Assembly: GCF_013112485.1 (NCBI RefSeq) | Contig: NZ_JABFHG010000008.1 | Coordinates: forward strand, 186,001 to 250,000 | Length of the DNA stretch: 64,000 nt | From: Roseicella sp. DB1501 | GTDB taxonomy: Bacteria; Pseudomonadota; Alphaproteobacteria; Acetobacterales; Acetobacteraceae | Reading direction: 5' to 3' | In this document: in pieces, positions 37,816 through 47,115 of the stretch | Numbering within the stretch: the stretch's first letter is position 1 | How the letters are laid out: each line of letters starts with the position of its first letter | Position numbers and translations under genes: made by a program | Notes under the pieces: model-generated | Seen by the model: the letters and a program-made list of their open reading frames with translations, nothing else | Database searches by the model: none | What the model was told of the DNA's origin: nothing

Positions 37816-38799
37816 ATGCCGCTACCGACCCGCCGCGTCGCCCTCGCCGCGCTCGCCGCCCTTCCCCTCTGCGCCCCCGCCGGTCCCGCTGCCCGGGCCC
37901 AGCCGGCCTGGCCGAGCCAGCCGGTCCGGCTGATCGTCCCCTTCTCGGCCGGCGTCTCCGACACCATCGCCCGGCTGGTGAGCACCGAGATGAGCAAGTC
38001 GCTCGGCCAGCCCATCGTGGTCGAGAACAAGGCCGGCGCCGGCGGCAATATCGGCTCCGAGGCCTGCGCCCGGGCGGTGCCGGATGGCTACACGCTCTGC
38101 CTCGGCACCATCAGCAGCCATGCCATCAACCCGGCGATCACGCCGAAGATGCCCTATGACGCGGCGCGCGACTTCGCGCCCATCACCCAGCTCGCGGCGC
38201 AGCCCAACGCCATCGCCGTCGCCAACGACTTCCCGCCGAAGAGCATCGCCGAGCTCATCGCCTTCCTGAAGAAGAAGCCCGGCGACACCGCCTTCGGCAC
38301 CTCGGGCGTCGGCACCTCGGTGCATCTCGCCGGGGCGCTCTTCATGCAGATGACCGGCACGCAGATCGAGCATGTGCCCTATCGCGGCAGCGGCCAGGTG
38401 ACGACGGCGCTGATGACGGGCGAGCTGCCCATGGCCTTCGACAATCTCTCCTCGGTCCTGCCCTTCGCGCGGGAAGGCAAGTTCCGCATCCTCGGCGTCA
38501 CCACCCCGCAACGCAGCCCGGCGGCGCCCGACATCCCGGCGGTCGCCGAGACCGTGCCGGGCTTCGAGAGCCTTTCCTGGCACGGGTTCTTCGCACCCGC
38601 GAAGGTGCCGCCGGCGATCATCGCCCGGCTGCACAGGGAGGCGGTGGCGGCGCTGGCCAGCCCCGGCGTCGCGGCCCGCTTCCAGGAGCTCGGCATCACC
38701 CCGGTCGGCAACACGCCGGAGGAATTCGGCCGCTTCGTCGCCAGCGAGACCGCTCGCTGGGGCGAGGTCGCCCGCCGGGCGAAGATCCAGCTCGACTGA
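37816..38799 (+). CDS. Bug family tripartite tricarboxylate-type solute-binding receptor
   Basis: A 327-residue periplasmic receptor. An export signal with two arginines (TRRVALAALAALPLCAPAG) ends at AARAQP; the mature start WPSQPVRLIVPFSAGVSDTIAR, VVENKAGAGGNIGSEACARAVPDGYTL and HVPYRGSGQVTTALMTGEL are Bug family signatures. Bug proteins bind carboxylates for TctAB-type carriers or act in sensing; no TctA/TctB gene is near. Strong GGAGGAAA site before the ATG. It starts the dehydratase cluster. Confidence 0.93.
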   Translation: MPLPTRRVALAALAALPLCAPAGPAARAQPAWPSQPVRLIVPFSAGVSDTIARLVSTEMSKSLGQPIVVENKAGAGGNIGSEACARAVPDGYTLCLGTISSHAINPAITPKMPYDAARDFAPITQLAAQPNAIAVANDFPPKSIAELIAFLKKKPGDTAFGTSGVGTSVHLAGALFMQMTGTQIEHVPYRGSGQVTTALMTGELPMAFDNLSSVLPFAREGKFRILGVTTPQRSPAAPDIPAVAETVPGFESLSWHGFFAPAKVPPAIIARLHREAVAALASPGVAARFQELGITPVGNTPEEFGRFVASETARWGEVARRAKIQLD

Positions 38800-38905
38800 C
38801 CCGGCGCGGCCCCCGCGACGCCGCCCGGGCCCTGCGTTAGACAAAGGTGCCGACCCGCCGGAAGGCCGGCGTTCCCCCCGTGATCGCCTGACAGGACATG
38901 TCCCG

Positions 38906-40651
38906 ATGACCAAGCTCCCGCCCCGCAAGCAGGCCGCCGATCTGCGTTCCGCCCGCTGGTTCGGCCCGGCCGATCTCCGCAGCTTCGGCCACCGCTCCCG
39001 CGCCATGCAGATGGGCTACGCGCCGGAGGAGTGGCAGGGCAAGCCGGTAATCGCCATCGTCAACACCTGGTCCGACCTCAACCCCTGCCACACGCATCTG
39101 CGACAGCGGGCCGAGGACGTGAAGCGCGGCATCCTGATGGCCGGCGGCTTCCCGGTGGAGCTGCCCGCGATCAGCGTCTCGGAGAGCTACGTCAAGCCGA
39201 CGACGATGATGTACCGCAACATGCTGGCCATGGAGACGGAGGAGCTGCTGCGCTCCCACCCCGTCGACGGCGCGGTGCTGATGGGCGGCTGCGACAAGAC
39301 CACGCCCGGCCTGCTGCTGGGCGCGACCAGCATGAACATCCCGGCGATCTTCGTGCCCGCAGGGCCGATGCTGCGGGGCAACTGGCAGGGCAAGGTGCTC
39401 GGCTCCGGCTCCGACAGCTGGAAGTACTGGGACGAGCTGCGGGCGGGCAAGATCACCGAGCAGGACTGGCTCGGCGTCGAGGCGGGCATCGCCCGCAGCC
39501 ATGGCACCTGCATGACCATGGGCACCGCCTCCACCATGACCGCGATCGCCGAGGCGGTCGGCATGGTGCTGCCGGGCGGTTCCTCCGTCCCCGCCGCCGA
39601 TGCCGGGCACATCCGCCTCTGCTCCGAGAGCGGCCGGCGCATCGTCGAGATGGTCTGGGAGGACCTGACGCCGCAGCGCATCCAGACCCGCGAGGCCTTC
39701 GGGAATGCCATCGCCGTCGCCATGGCCATGGGCTGCTCGACCAACGCCATCATCCACCTGATCGCCATGGCGCGCCGCGCCGGCCAGGATATCGGCCTCG
39801 ACGATTTCGAGCGCTACAGCCGCAAGGTCCCGGTCATCGGCAATGTCCGCCCCTCGGGCGACAAGTACCTGATGGAGGACTTCTTCTATGCCGGCGGCAT
39901 CCGGGCGCTGATGGGCCGGATCGCGCCGCATCTGCACCTCGGCTGCGTCACCTGCACCGGCCGCACGGTGGCCGAGAACATCGAGGGCGCACGGGTCTAC
40001 AACGACGACGTCATCCGCAGCCTCGACAACCCGATCTATGGCGAGGGTTCGCTCGCCGTGCTGAAGGGCAACCTCGCCCCCGATGGCTGCGTCATCAAGC
40101 CGGCGGCGATGGACCAGAAATTCCTGAAGCATTCCGGCCCGGCCTTCGTCTTCGACGACTACCCCGCGATGAAGAAGGCGGTGGAGGACGAGAGCTTCCC
40201 CTTCACGCCCGACAGCGTGCTGGTGCTGCGCAATGCCGGGCCGCGGGGCGGGCCGGGCATGCCGGAATGGGGCATGCTGCCGATGCCGAAGAAGCTGCTG
40301 AAGATGGGCCTGCGCGACATGCTGCGGCTCTCCGACGCCCGCATGTCCGGCACCTCCTACGGTGCCTGCGTGCTGCACGTGGCGCCCGAGAGCTATGTCG
40401 GCGGGCCGCTGGCGCTGCTGAAGACCGGCGACATCGTCAGCGTCGACGTCGATGCCCGCTCCATCCGCATGGAGGTGAGCGAGGAGGAGCTGGCGCGGCG
40501 CCGCGCCGAATGGGTGCCGCCGCCGGTGCGCTTCGAGCGCGGCTATGGCTGGATGTTCACCAAGCACATCCAGCAGGCCAACGAGGGCTGCGACTTCGAC
40601 TTCCTGCGCACCGATTTCGGCGCCCCCGTCGCCGAGCCGGTCATCTACTGA
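38906..40651 (+). CDS. IlvD/Edd family sugar-acid dehydratase
   Basis: A 581-residue Fe-S dehydratase of the IlvD/Edd family. Cluster cysteines are expected at Cys61 (NPCHTH), Cys129 (GGCDKTTPG) and Cys202 (GTCMTMGTAST); Lys131 in CDK fits the Mg-binding lysine. Length and the QGKPVIAIVNTWSDLNPCH and SDARMSGTSYG blocks match L-arabinonate/D-xylonate/D-galactonate dehydratases rather than IlvD itself. Product would be a 2-keto-3-deoxy sugar acid. It is flanked by Bug receptors and an RraA-like gene, so it is probably catabolic. Confidence 0.88.
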   Translation: MTKLPPRKQAADLRSARWFGPADLRSFGHRSRAMQMGYAPEEWQGKPVIAIVNTWSDLNPCHTHLRQRAEDVKRGILMAGGFPVELPAISVSESYVKPTTMMYRNMLAMETEELLRSHPVDGAVLMGGCDKTTPGLLLGATSMNIPAIFVPAGPMLRGNWQGKVLGSGSDSWKYWDELRAGKITEQDWLGVEAGIARSHGTCMTMGTASTMTAIAEAVGMVLPGGSSVPAADAGHIRLCSESGRRIVEMVWEDLTPQRIQTREAFGNAIAVAMAMGCSTNAIIHLIAMARRAGQDIGLDDFERYSRKVPVIGNVRPSGDKYLMEDFFYAGGIRALMGRIAPHLHLGCVTCTGRTVAENIEGARVYNDDVIRSLDNPIYGEGSLAVLKGNLAPDGCVIKPAAMDQKFLKHSGPAFVFDDYPAMKKAVEDESFPFTPDSVLVLRNAGPRGGPGMPEWGMLPMPKKLLKMGLRDMLRLSDARMSGTSYGACVLHVAPESYVGGPLALLKTGDIVSVDVDARSIRMEVSEEELARRRAEWVPPPVRFERGYGWMFTKHIQQANEGCDFDFLRTDFGAPVAEPVIY

Positions 40652-40676
40652 GCCATCTGCAAGGAGAGGATACGCC

Positions 40677-41393
40677 ATGGCCCTCAGCCCCGAGACCCGC
40701 GACAAGCTCAGGCGGGTCAGCACCGCGACCCTCGCCACCGCGCTCTACAAGCGCGGGCTGCGCGGCCAGATGATCCAGGGCGTGCTGCCGCTGCACCGCC
40801 CGGCCGAGAGCATGGTGGGCGAGGCCTTCACCGTCCGCTACATCCCGGCACGCGAGGACCTGAACGGGCTCGAGGTATTCCGCGACCCGACGCATCCGCA
40901 GCGCAAGGCGATCGAGGAATGCCCACCCGGCGCGGTGATGGTCTTCGACAGCCGCAAGGATGCCCGCGCCGCCTCGGCCGGCGGCATCCTGGTGGGACGG
41001 CTGAAGGCGCGCGGCGCCGCTGGCGTCGTCACCGATGGCGGCTTCCGCGACAGCGCGGAGATCGCGACCCTCGGCATTCCGGCCTTCCACCAGCGTCCCT
41101 CGGCACCGACCAACCTGACCCTGAACCAGGCGATCGGCATCAACGAGCCGATCGCCTGCGGCGACGCGCCGGTCTTCCCGGGCGACGTGCTGGTGGGCGA
41201 TGCCGATGGCGTCATCGTGCTGCCCGCGCATCTCGCCGATGAGCTCGCGGCCGAGGCGACCGAGATGACCGCCTACGAGGATTTCGTCACCGAGAAGGTG
41301 GCCGAGGGACGCAGCATCCGCGGCCTCTACCCGGCGACCGATCCGAAGAGTCTCGAGGAATTCGCCGCCTGGCGGAAGGCCAAGGGTCGCTGA
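40677..41393 (+). CDS. RraA-like protein, possible aldolase
   Basis: A 238-residue member of the RraA / 4-hydroxy-4-methyl-2-oxoglutarate aldolase family. The metal site motif GxxRD is in VTDGGFRDSAEI and the GGILVGRLKARGAAGVV loop is typical. Members include RNase E inhibitors and class II pyruvate aldolases; behind a sugar-acid dehydratase, an aldolase or decarboxylase role is the better guess. AAGGAGAGGA precedes the ATG. The C-terminal extension EKVAEGRSIRGLYPATDPKSLEEF is common in catabolic members. Confidence 0.85.
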   Translation: MALSPETRDKLRRVSTATLATALYKRGLRGQMIQGVLPLHRPAESMVGEAFTVRYIPAREDLNGLEVFRDPTHPQRKAIEECPPGAVMVFDSRKDARAASAGGILVGRLKARGAAGVVTDGGFRDSAEIATLGIPAFHQRPSAPTNLTLNQAIGINEPIACGDAPVFPGDVLVGDADGVIVLPAHLADELAAEATEMTAYEDFVTEKVAEGRSIRGLYPATDPKSLEEFAAWRKAKGR

Positions 41394-41467
41394 GGCGAAC
41401 CGGGGCCGGCGGGCCTTCGCCGGCCGGTCCCGGCCCGCATCCTGTCGTTGAGGGAGAACACCGGGAC

Positions 41468-42442
41468 ATGCATCGCCGCAGCCTGTTCGGAGCCGCCGCC
41501 CTGCTCGCCATGCCAGCGCTGCGCGCCCGCGCGCAGGAGGACTGGCCGTCGCGCACCGTGACCATCATCGTGCCCTTCGCCGCCGGCAGCTCCTCCGACA
41601 TCATCGCCCGCGCCATCGCGCAGTCGCTGCAGCAGAGCAGCGGCAAGCCCTTCGTGGTCGAGAACCGCCCGGGCGCGACCGGCGAGGTGGGTGCGCGGCA
41701 GGTGATCCGCTCGGCGCCGGACGGCACCACCCTGCTGCACGCCCCGATCAGCACCTGGGCGATCAACGTCGCGCTGCGGCCCAATCTCGGCTACGACCCG
41801 GTGACGCAGCTCGCCCGCGTCACCCAGACCGTGCGCACGCCGAACGTGCTGGTGGTGAACCCGCAGAAGGTGCCGGCCAAGGACCTGAAGGAGCTGATCG
41901 CCTGGCTGCGGGCGCAGAAGGGCAAGGCCGCCTATTCCACCAGCGGCGTCGGCTCCTCCGACCACCTGACCATGGAGATGTTCAAGCAGGCGACGGGGAC
42001 GGACATCACCCATATCCCCTATTCCGGCGGCGCGCCGGCGACGACCAGCCTGATCGCCGGCGACACCCAGCTCTCCTTCCAGAATCTCGGCTCCATCATC
42101 GGCCAGATCCAGGACGGGCGGGTGCGGCCGCTGCTGATCACCGCCGAGGCGCGCAGCCCGCTGCTGCCCGCCGTGCCGACCGCGGCGGAGGCGGGGCTCG
42201 CCGATTTCGTGGTCTATTCCTGGCAAGGCTTCGGCGGCCCGGCCACGCTGCCGCCGCCGCTGCTGCAACGCATCCACGACGCCGTCGCCGGGGCGCTGCG
42301 CAGCGAGGCGGTGACGGGCAAGCTGGCCGAGATGGGCTTCGAGGTGGTGGCGAACAGCCCGGAGGAATTCGCCGCCTTTCAGGGAAGGGAGATCACCCGC
42401 TGGCGGCATGTGGTGCAGGTCGGCAACATCACGCCGGACTGA
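41468..42442 (+). CDS. Bug family solute-binding receptor (second)
   Basis: A 324-residue Bug receptor with a short signal MHRRSLFGAAALLAMPALRARAQ-type start and the family blocks WPSRTVTIIVPFAAGSSSDIIAR, VVENRPGATGEVGARQV and HIPYSGGAPATTSLIAGD. It differs clearly from the receptor at 37.8 kb, so the two are not a recent duplication. It closes the dehydratase / RraA cluster; two receptors for one pathway are common when the substrate exists in free and lactone forms, but this is inference. Confidence 0.92.
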   Translation: MHRRSLFGAAALLAMPALRARAQEDWPSRTVTIIVPFAAGSSSDIIARAIAQSLQQSSGKPFVVENRPGATGEVGARQVIRSAPDGTTLLHAPISTWAINVALRPNLGYDPVTQLARVTQTVRTPNVLVVNPQKVPAKDLKELIAWLRAQKGKAAYSTSGVGSSDHLTMEMFKQATGTDITHIPYSGGAPATTSLIAGDTQLSFQNLGSIIGQIQDGRVRPLLITAEARSPLLPAVPTAAEAGLADFVVYSWQGFGGPATLPPPLLQRIHDAVAGALRSEAVTGKLAEMGFEVVANSPEEFAAFQGREITRWRHVVQVGNITPD

Positions 42443-42477
42443 GGCCCCCCGGCGCCAGGGACCCTAGCCGGGGGATC

Positions 42478-43338
42478 CTAGCTGAATACCACCGTCTTGC
42501 TGCCGTTCAGGATCACCCGGCTCTCCAGCACCCAGCGCAGCGCCCGCGACAGCACCCGCCGCTCGATGTCGCGGCCGTTGCGCACCAGGTCGTCCGGGCT
42601 GTCGCGATGCGTCACCCGCTCAACGTCCTGCTCGATGATCGGCCCCTCGTCGAGATCGGCGGTCACGTAATGCGCCGTGGCGCCGATCAGCTTCACCCCC
42701 CGGGCATGCGCCTGGTGATAGGGCCGGGCGCCCTTGAAGCCGGGCAGGAAGGAATGGTGGATGTTGATGCAGCGCCCGACAAGCTTCGCCGCCAGCCCGT
42801 CCGAGAGCACTTGCATGTAGCGCGCGAGGATGACGAGCTCGCTCCGCGTCTCCTGCACCAGCGCCCAGATCGCCGCCTCCTGCTCCAGCTTGGTCTGCTT
42901 CGTCACCGGCAGGTGATGGAAGGGGATATCGGCGAAGTCGAGATGCGCGAAGGTCTCTCGCGGGTGGTTGGAGACGATGGCCGAGGGCACCATCGGCAGT
43001 TCGCCGATCCGCCAGCGATAGAGGATATCGGCCAGGCAATGGTCGAATTTCGAGACCAGCAGCATCACCCGCGGCTTGTCCGCCAGGTCGCGCAGGGCCC
43101 AGCGCATGGCGAAGCGCTCGGCGATGGGCGCCAGCCCGGCCCGCAGCGCCGCCTCGTCCGGCACGCCCCGCGGATGGTCGAAGACGATCCGGGCGAAGAA
43201 GCGCGTCGTCTCGGCATCGTCGTATTGCTGCGCCTCGGCGATGTTCGCGCCGGCCTCGAACAGGAAGGTCGAGACCGCGGCGACGATGCCGGGGCGGTTC
43301 GGGCAGGAGAGCGTCAGGACGTGCCGGATCGCCGACAT
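42478..43338 (-). CDS. purU: formyltetrahydrofolate deformylase
   Basis: PurU (286 aa) releases formate from 10-formyl-THF and balances one-carbon pools. It has an N-terminal ACT domain (about 1-80, [26 protein letters not shown]) and the formyltransferase-fold catalytic domain with [29 protein letters not shown] and [12 protein letters not shown], which carry the Asn-His-Asp triad. Normal length. It is convergent with the Bug receptor gene. Confidence 0.96.
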   Translation of the reverse strand: MSAIRHVLTLSCPNRPGIVAAVSTFLFEAGANIAEAQQYDDAETTRFFARIVFDHPRGVPDEAALRAGLAPIAERFAMRWALRDLADKPRVMLLVSKFDHCLADILYRWRIGELPMVPSAIVSNHPRETFAHLDFADIPFHHLPVTKQTKLEQEAAIWALVQETRSELVILARYMQVLSDGLAAKLVGRCINIHHSFLPGFKGARPYHQAHARGVKLIGATAHYVTADLDEGPIIEQDVERVTHRDSPDDLVRNGRDIERRVLSRALRWVLESRVILNGSKTVVFS

Positions 43339-43353
43339 GGTCGGGCCTCCCGC

Positions 43354-43605
43354 TCAGGCCTCGGGAGGGGCGTCGCGGAGATAGGGCTCGACCGTGCCCT
43401 GCAGCTTCATCGTCATTGGCCGGCCGCGCCGGTCCGTCGTCTTGCCGACCGAGAGCCGCACCCAGCCCTCGGAGACGCAGTATTCCTCGACATTGGTTTT
43501 CTCGACGCCCTTGAAGCGGATGCCGACGCCCCGCTGCAGCAGCGCCTCGTCGTAGTAGGGGCTGGCGGGATCGGTGGAGAGGCGGTCGGGCAGGGTCTCG
43601 GTCAT
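43354..43605 (-). CDS. DUF3297 family protein
   Basis: An 83-residue protein with [22 protein letters not shown] and [21 protein letters not shown], which match the small glutathione-peroxidase-neighbour family DUF3297. Function is not established. It is 15 bases upstream of purU on the same strand and may be co-transcribed. The 218 bases before it are shared with the divergent catalase gene. Confidence 0.85.
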   Translation of the reverse strand: MTETLPDRLSTDPASPYYDEALLQRGVGIRFKGVEKTNVEEYCVSEGWVRLSVGKTTDRRGRPMTMKLQGTVEPYLRDAPPEA

Positions 43606-43823
43606 GGCGGCAACTCACGCTTCGGGCGCGGAGCAGGGCCGCGCGACACCCGGTCCTAACCAGCCGCGGCGCGTCTGCCAATCCGCCCATTGGTCCTTTC
43701 GTCCGACAGGCGCAACGAGTGCCGCTGCCGCCCAACGGCGGCAGCCTTGCCGCGTTGTCGCCGCGAGCGGCCCGGCCCGGTCTCGCGACCGGGGCCGGTG
43801 GACGCTGCCAGGAGATTTGTTCC

Positions 43824-45944
43824 ATGCCTGCAGACCCGAATACCGACCCGCTGACCCCTGCCCGGATCGCCGATGCCGAGATCCTGCGTGGCCAGGGCGG
43901 CGAGACGCACCAGGTCGCCGGCGGCAAGGTTGCGACCCTGACGACCCAGCAGGGCATCCCCGTCGCCGACGACCAGAACTCGCTGCGCCCCGGCCCGCGT
44001 GGCCCGACGCTGCTCGAGGATTTCCACTTCCGCGAGAAGATCTTCCATTTCGACCACGAGCGCATCCCGGAGCGGGTGGTGCATGCCCGCGGCTTCGGCG
44101 TGCACGGGACCTTCGAGACCACGGACTCCCTCTCCGACCTCACCTGCGCCGATCTCTTCCAGCGCAAGGGTGAGAAGACGCCGGTCTTCGTCCGCTTCTC
44201 GACCGTCGCGGGCAACAAGGGCTCGCCCGACCTCGCGCGCGACGTGCGCGGCTTCGCAGTGAAGTTCTACACCAAGGAGGGGAATTGGGACTTGGTCGGG
44301 AACAACATCCCGGTCTTCTTCATCCAGGATGCCATCAAATTCCCCGACCTGATCCATGCGGCGAAGCAGGAGCCGGATCGCGGCTTCCCGCAGGCCCAGA
44401 CGGCGCACGACAATTTCTGGGACTTCGTCTCGCTGTCGCCCGAATCGGTCAACATGCTGCTCTGGATCATGTCCGACCGGACCATCCCCCGCTCCTTCCG
44501 CTTCATGGAGGGGTTCGGCGTCCACACTTTCCGGCTGGTCAACTCCAAAGGCCAGTCGAGCTTCGTGAAATTCCACTGGAAGCCGAAGCTCGGCCTGCAA
44601 TCGGTGGTCTGGAACGAGGCGGTGAAGATCAACGGCGCCGATCCCGACTTCCATCGTCGCGACCTCTGGGACGCCATCCAGACCGGCGACTTTCCGGAAT
44701 GGGAGCTGGGCCTGCAGGTCTTCGACGAGGCCTTCGCGGACAAGTTCGATTTCGATGTGCTGGACGCGACCAAGATCATCCCGGAGGAGCTGGTGCCGGT
44801 GCGCATCGTCGGCCGGATGGTGCTCGACCGCACGGTGGACAATTTCTTCGCCGAGACCGAGCAGGTCGCCTTCTGCACCCAGAACATCGTGCGCGGCATC
44901 GACTTCACCAATGACCCGCTGCTGCAGGGCCGCAACTTCTCCTATCTCGACACCCAGCTGAAGCGGCTCGGTAGCCCGAACTTCACCCATATCCCGGTGA
45001 ACGCGCCGAAATCCCCGGTCACGCATTTCCAGCAGGATGGCCATATGGCCATGCGCAACCCGCGCGGCCGCGCCAATTACGAGCCGAATTCCTGGGGCGC
45101 CGAGAATGGCGGGCCGCGCGAATCGCGCGAGCGGAGCTTCCAGACCTATCCGGCCGCCGAATCCGGGGAGAAGCGGCGGATTCGCGCCGAGCTCTTCGCC
45201 GACCATTACAGCCAGGCCCGGCAATTCTACATCAGCCAGACGCCGGTCGAGCAGACGCACATCAAGGACGCCTTCGTCTTCGAGCTCAGCAAGGTCGAGA
45301 CCCCGGCGATCCGCGCCCGCGTCGTCGCGCATCTGATGAATGTCGACGAGGACCTCGCCAGGAAGGTCGCCACGGGCCTCGGCCTCCCCACCATGCCGGA
45401 GGCCGCGCCCCCGGCCCGGCCGGTTATCACCACCCTGCCGCCCTCGCCCGCCCTCAGCATCCAGCGCAACGGGCCGAAGAGCATGCAAGGCCGCAAGATC
45501 GGCGTGCTGGTGACCGATGGCGCAGATGCCGGGCTGCTCGCCGCGTTGCAGGCGGCGGCCAAGGCCGAGGGCGCGCTGCTCGAGCTCGTCGCGCCGAAGG
45601 TCGGCGGCGTGACCACCAGCGACGGCAAGACCGTGCCGGCGAAGCAGAAGGTGAATGGCGGCCCCTCCGTCCTCTACGATGCGGTGGCGGTGCTGCCCTC
45701 GGCCGAGGGCGCGGCGCTGCTGGCCAGGGAGGCGACGGCGAAGGATTTCGTCAACGACGCCTACGCCCATGCCAAGTTCATCGGCTACGCCGAGACGGCG
45801 CAGCCGCTGTTTCAGAAGGCCGGCCTGACGGAGATGGATGGCGGCTTCGTCGCCCTGCGCAAGCCGACCGATGCCAAGGCCTTCCTCGAGGCCTGCCGCG
45901 GCGTCCGCTTCTGGGAGCGGGAGGCGCAGGTGCACGCGGTCTGA
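43824..45944 (+). CDS. katE: large-subunit monofunctional catalase (HPII/KatE type)
   Basis: A 706-residue clade 2 haem catalase that removes hydrogen peroxide. Catalytic His87 is in [12 protein letters not shown], the distal Asn in [16 protein letters not shown], and the haem-ligand Tyr in the [13 protein letters not shown] block. After about residue 560 comes the extra C-terminal DJ-1/PfpI-like domain of the HPII type ([26 protein letters not shown]). AGGAGA lies ahead of the ATG. It stands alone; a small hairpin follows the stop. Confidence 0.96.
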   Translation: MPADPNTDPLTPARIADAEILRGQGGETHQVAGGKVATLTTQQGIPVADDQNSLRPGPRGPTLLEDFHFREKIFHFDHERIPERVVHARGFGVHGTFETTDSLSDLTCADLFQRKGEKTPVFVRFSTVAGNKGSPDLARDVRGFAVKFYTKEGNWDLVGNNIPVFFIQDAIKFPDLIHAAKQEPDRGFPQAQTAHDNFWDFVSLSPESVNMLLWIMSDRTIPRSFRFMEGFGVHTFRLVNSKGQSSFVKFHWKPKLGLQSVVWNEAVKINGADPDFHRRDLWDAIQTGDFPEWELGLQVFDEAFADKFDFDVLDATKIIPEELVPVRIVGRMVLDRTVDNFFAETEQVAFCTQNIVRGIDFTNDPLLQGRNFSYLDTQLKRLGSPNFTHIPVNAPKSPVTHFQQDGHMAMRNPRGRANYEPNSWGAENGGPRESRERSFQTYPAAESGEKRRIRAELFADHYSQARQFYISQTPVEQTHIKDAFVFELSKVETPAIRARVVAHLMNVDEDLARKVATGLGLPTMPEAAPPARPVITTLPPSPALSIQRNGPKSMQGRKIGVLVTDGADAGLLAALQAAAKAEGALLELVAPKVGGVTTSDGKTVPAKQKVNGGPSVLYDAVAVLPSAEGAALLAREATAKDFVNDAYAHAKFIGYAETAQPLFQKAGLTEMDGGFVALRKPTDAKAFLEACRGVRFWEREAQVHAV

Positions 45945-45969
45945 CATCAACGGCCCTCAGTCGCCGGGC

Positions 45970-45986
45970 GCAAACCTCCGGTTTGC
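45970..45986 (+). terminator. hairpin downstream of katE
   Basis: GCAAACC (45970-45976), loop TCC, GGTTTGC (45980-45986), followed by TTGGCTTCG. It is 25 bases after the katE stop and is the only clear stem in the 200-base space before the ABC permease gene. The T content after the stem is low. Confidence 0.6.
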
Positions 45987-46144
45987 TTGGCTTCGCCGCG
46001 TCGCGCCGAAGGGCACGGCCGGCGAGCCCGTTCGGGGCCTCGGATCGGCCAAGAGGCCGGTCCATTGGCACATGAACCCGTCCTCTCCCCTCCCTCTGGC
46101 CCGACCGGCCCCGGCGCGCCATCCTGCGCCCGGGAGATCGTCGC

Positions 46145-46969
46145 ATGTCGCATCCAGGACCGTCCCTGACCGCCACCGCCTGGCTTCGCTGCCTCCTTGG
46201 CATCGTGCGGCGGGAGGCGCTGCGCTTCATCCATCAGCGCAGCCGCTTCTTCTCGGCCCTGGTGCGTCCGCTGGTCTGGCTGGCGATCTTCGCCGCCGGC
46301 TTCCGCTTCGTCCTCGGCGTCTCGATCAGCCCGCCCTACGAGACCTATGTGCTCTACGAGGTCTACATCGTCCCCGGCCTCGCCGGCATGGTCCTGCTGT
46401 TCCAGGGCATGCAGAGCAGCCTGTCCCTGGTCTATGACCGCGAGGTCGGCAGCATGCGGGTGCTGCTGACCAGCCCCCTGCCGCGCTGGTGGTTGCTCTT
46501 CTGCAAGCTGCTGGCCTCGGTCCTCGTGGGCGTGGCGCAGGTCTATGTCTTCCTGATCGTCGCCCGCTTCTGGGAGGTGGAGCCGCCGCCCATCGGCTAC
46601 CTCACCGTGCTGCCGGCCCTGGTCCTGGCGGGGATGATGCTCGGCGCGCTCGGCCTGCTGCTGTCTTCCTGGATCAAGCAGCTCGAGAATTTCGCCGGGG
46701 TGATGAATTTCGTCATCTTCCCGATGTTCTTCGCCTCCTCCGCCCTCTATCCGCTCTGGCGGGTGCAGGAGGCGAGCCTGACGCTCTACTGGATCTGCCA
46801 GGCCAACCCCTTCACCCAGGCGGTGGAGCTGATCCGCTTCGCCCTCTATGCGAAGTTCGATCCGGTCTCCTTCGCGGCCGTGACCCTGGCCTTGCTGATC
46901 TTCGGCGGCGCCGCCGTCCTCGGCTACGACCCGCAGCGGGGCATGCTGGCGCGCCGCGCCGCCGCCTGA
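46145..46969 (+). CDS. ABC-2 type permease, PQQ-alcohol dehydrogenase system type (PedC-like)
   Basis: A 274-residue ABC-2 permease with six hydrophobic segments. The start of the core, IVRREALRFIHQRSRFFSAL followed by VRPLVWLAIFAAGFRFVLG, and the middle GMQSSLSLVYDREVGSMRVLLTSPLPRWW strongly resemble the permease that accompanies PQQ-dependent alcohol dehydrogenase clusters (PedC; the lanthanide-related LutF is of the same type by my recollection). The ATPase that would drive it is not adjacent but may be the one at 54631-55416. It lies upstream of a FIST / histidine kinase pair. Confidence 0.82.
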   Translation: MSHPGPSLTATAWLRCLLGIVRREALRFIHQRSRFFSALVRPLVWLAIFAAGFRFVLGVSISPPYETYVLYEVYIVPGLAGMVLLFQGMQSSLSLVYDREVGSMRVLLTSPLPRWWLLFCKLLASVLVGVAQVYVFLIVARFWEVEPPPIGYLTVLPALVLAGMMLGALGLLLSSWIKQLENFAGVMNFVIFPMFFASSALYPLWRVQEASLTLYWICQANPFTQAVELIRFALYAKFDPVSFAAVTLALLIFGGAAVLGYDPQRGMLARRAAA

Positions 46970-47115
46970 AGCGGGGATGGCGGCCGTCCGGGCCGCCGCA
47001 CCCGGCTCCGTTGCGGCGGCCCGGCGCAATCCGCATAATGCCGCCCACCGGGCGCGGCACCGGCGGGGAAACGGCTTTGCGAGGCATGCGCCCGGAGTCC
47101 AGGACAGGGGCCAGG

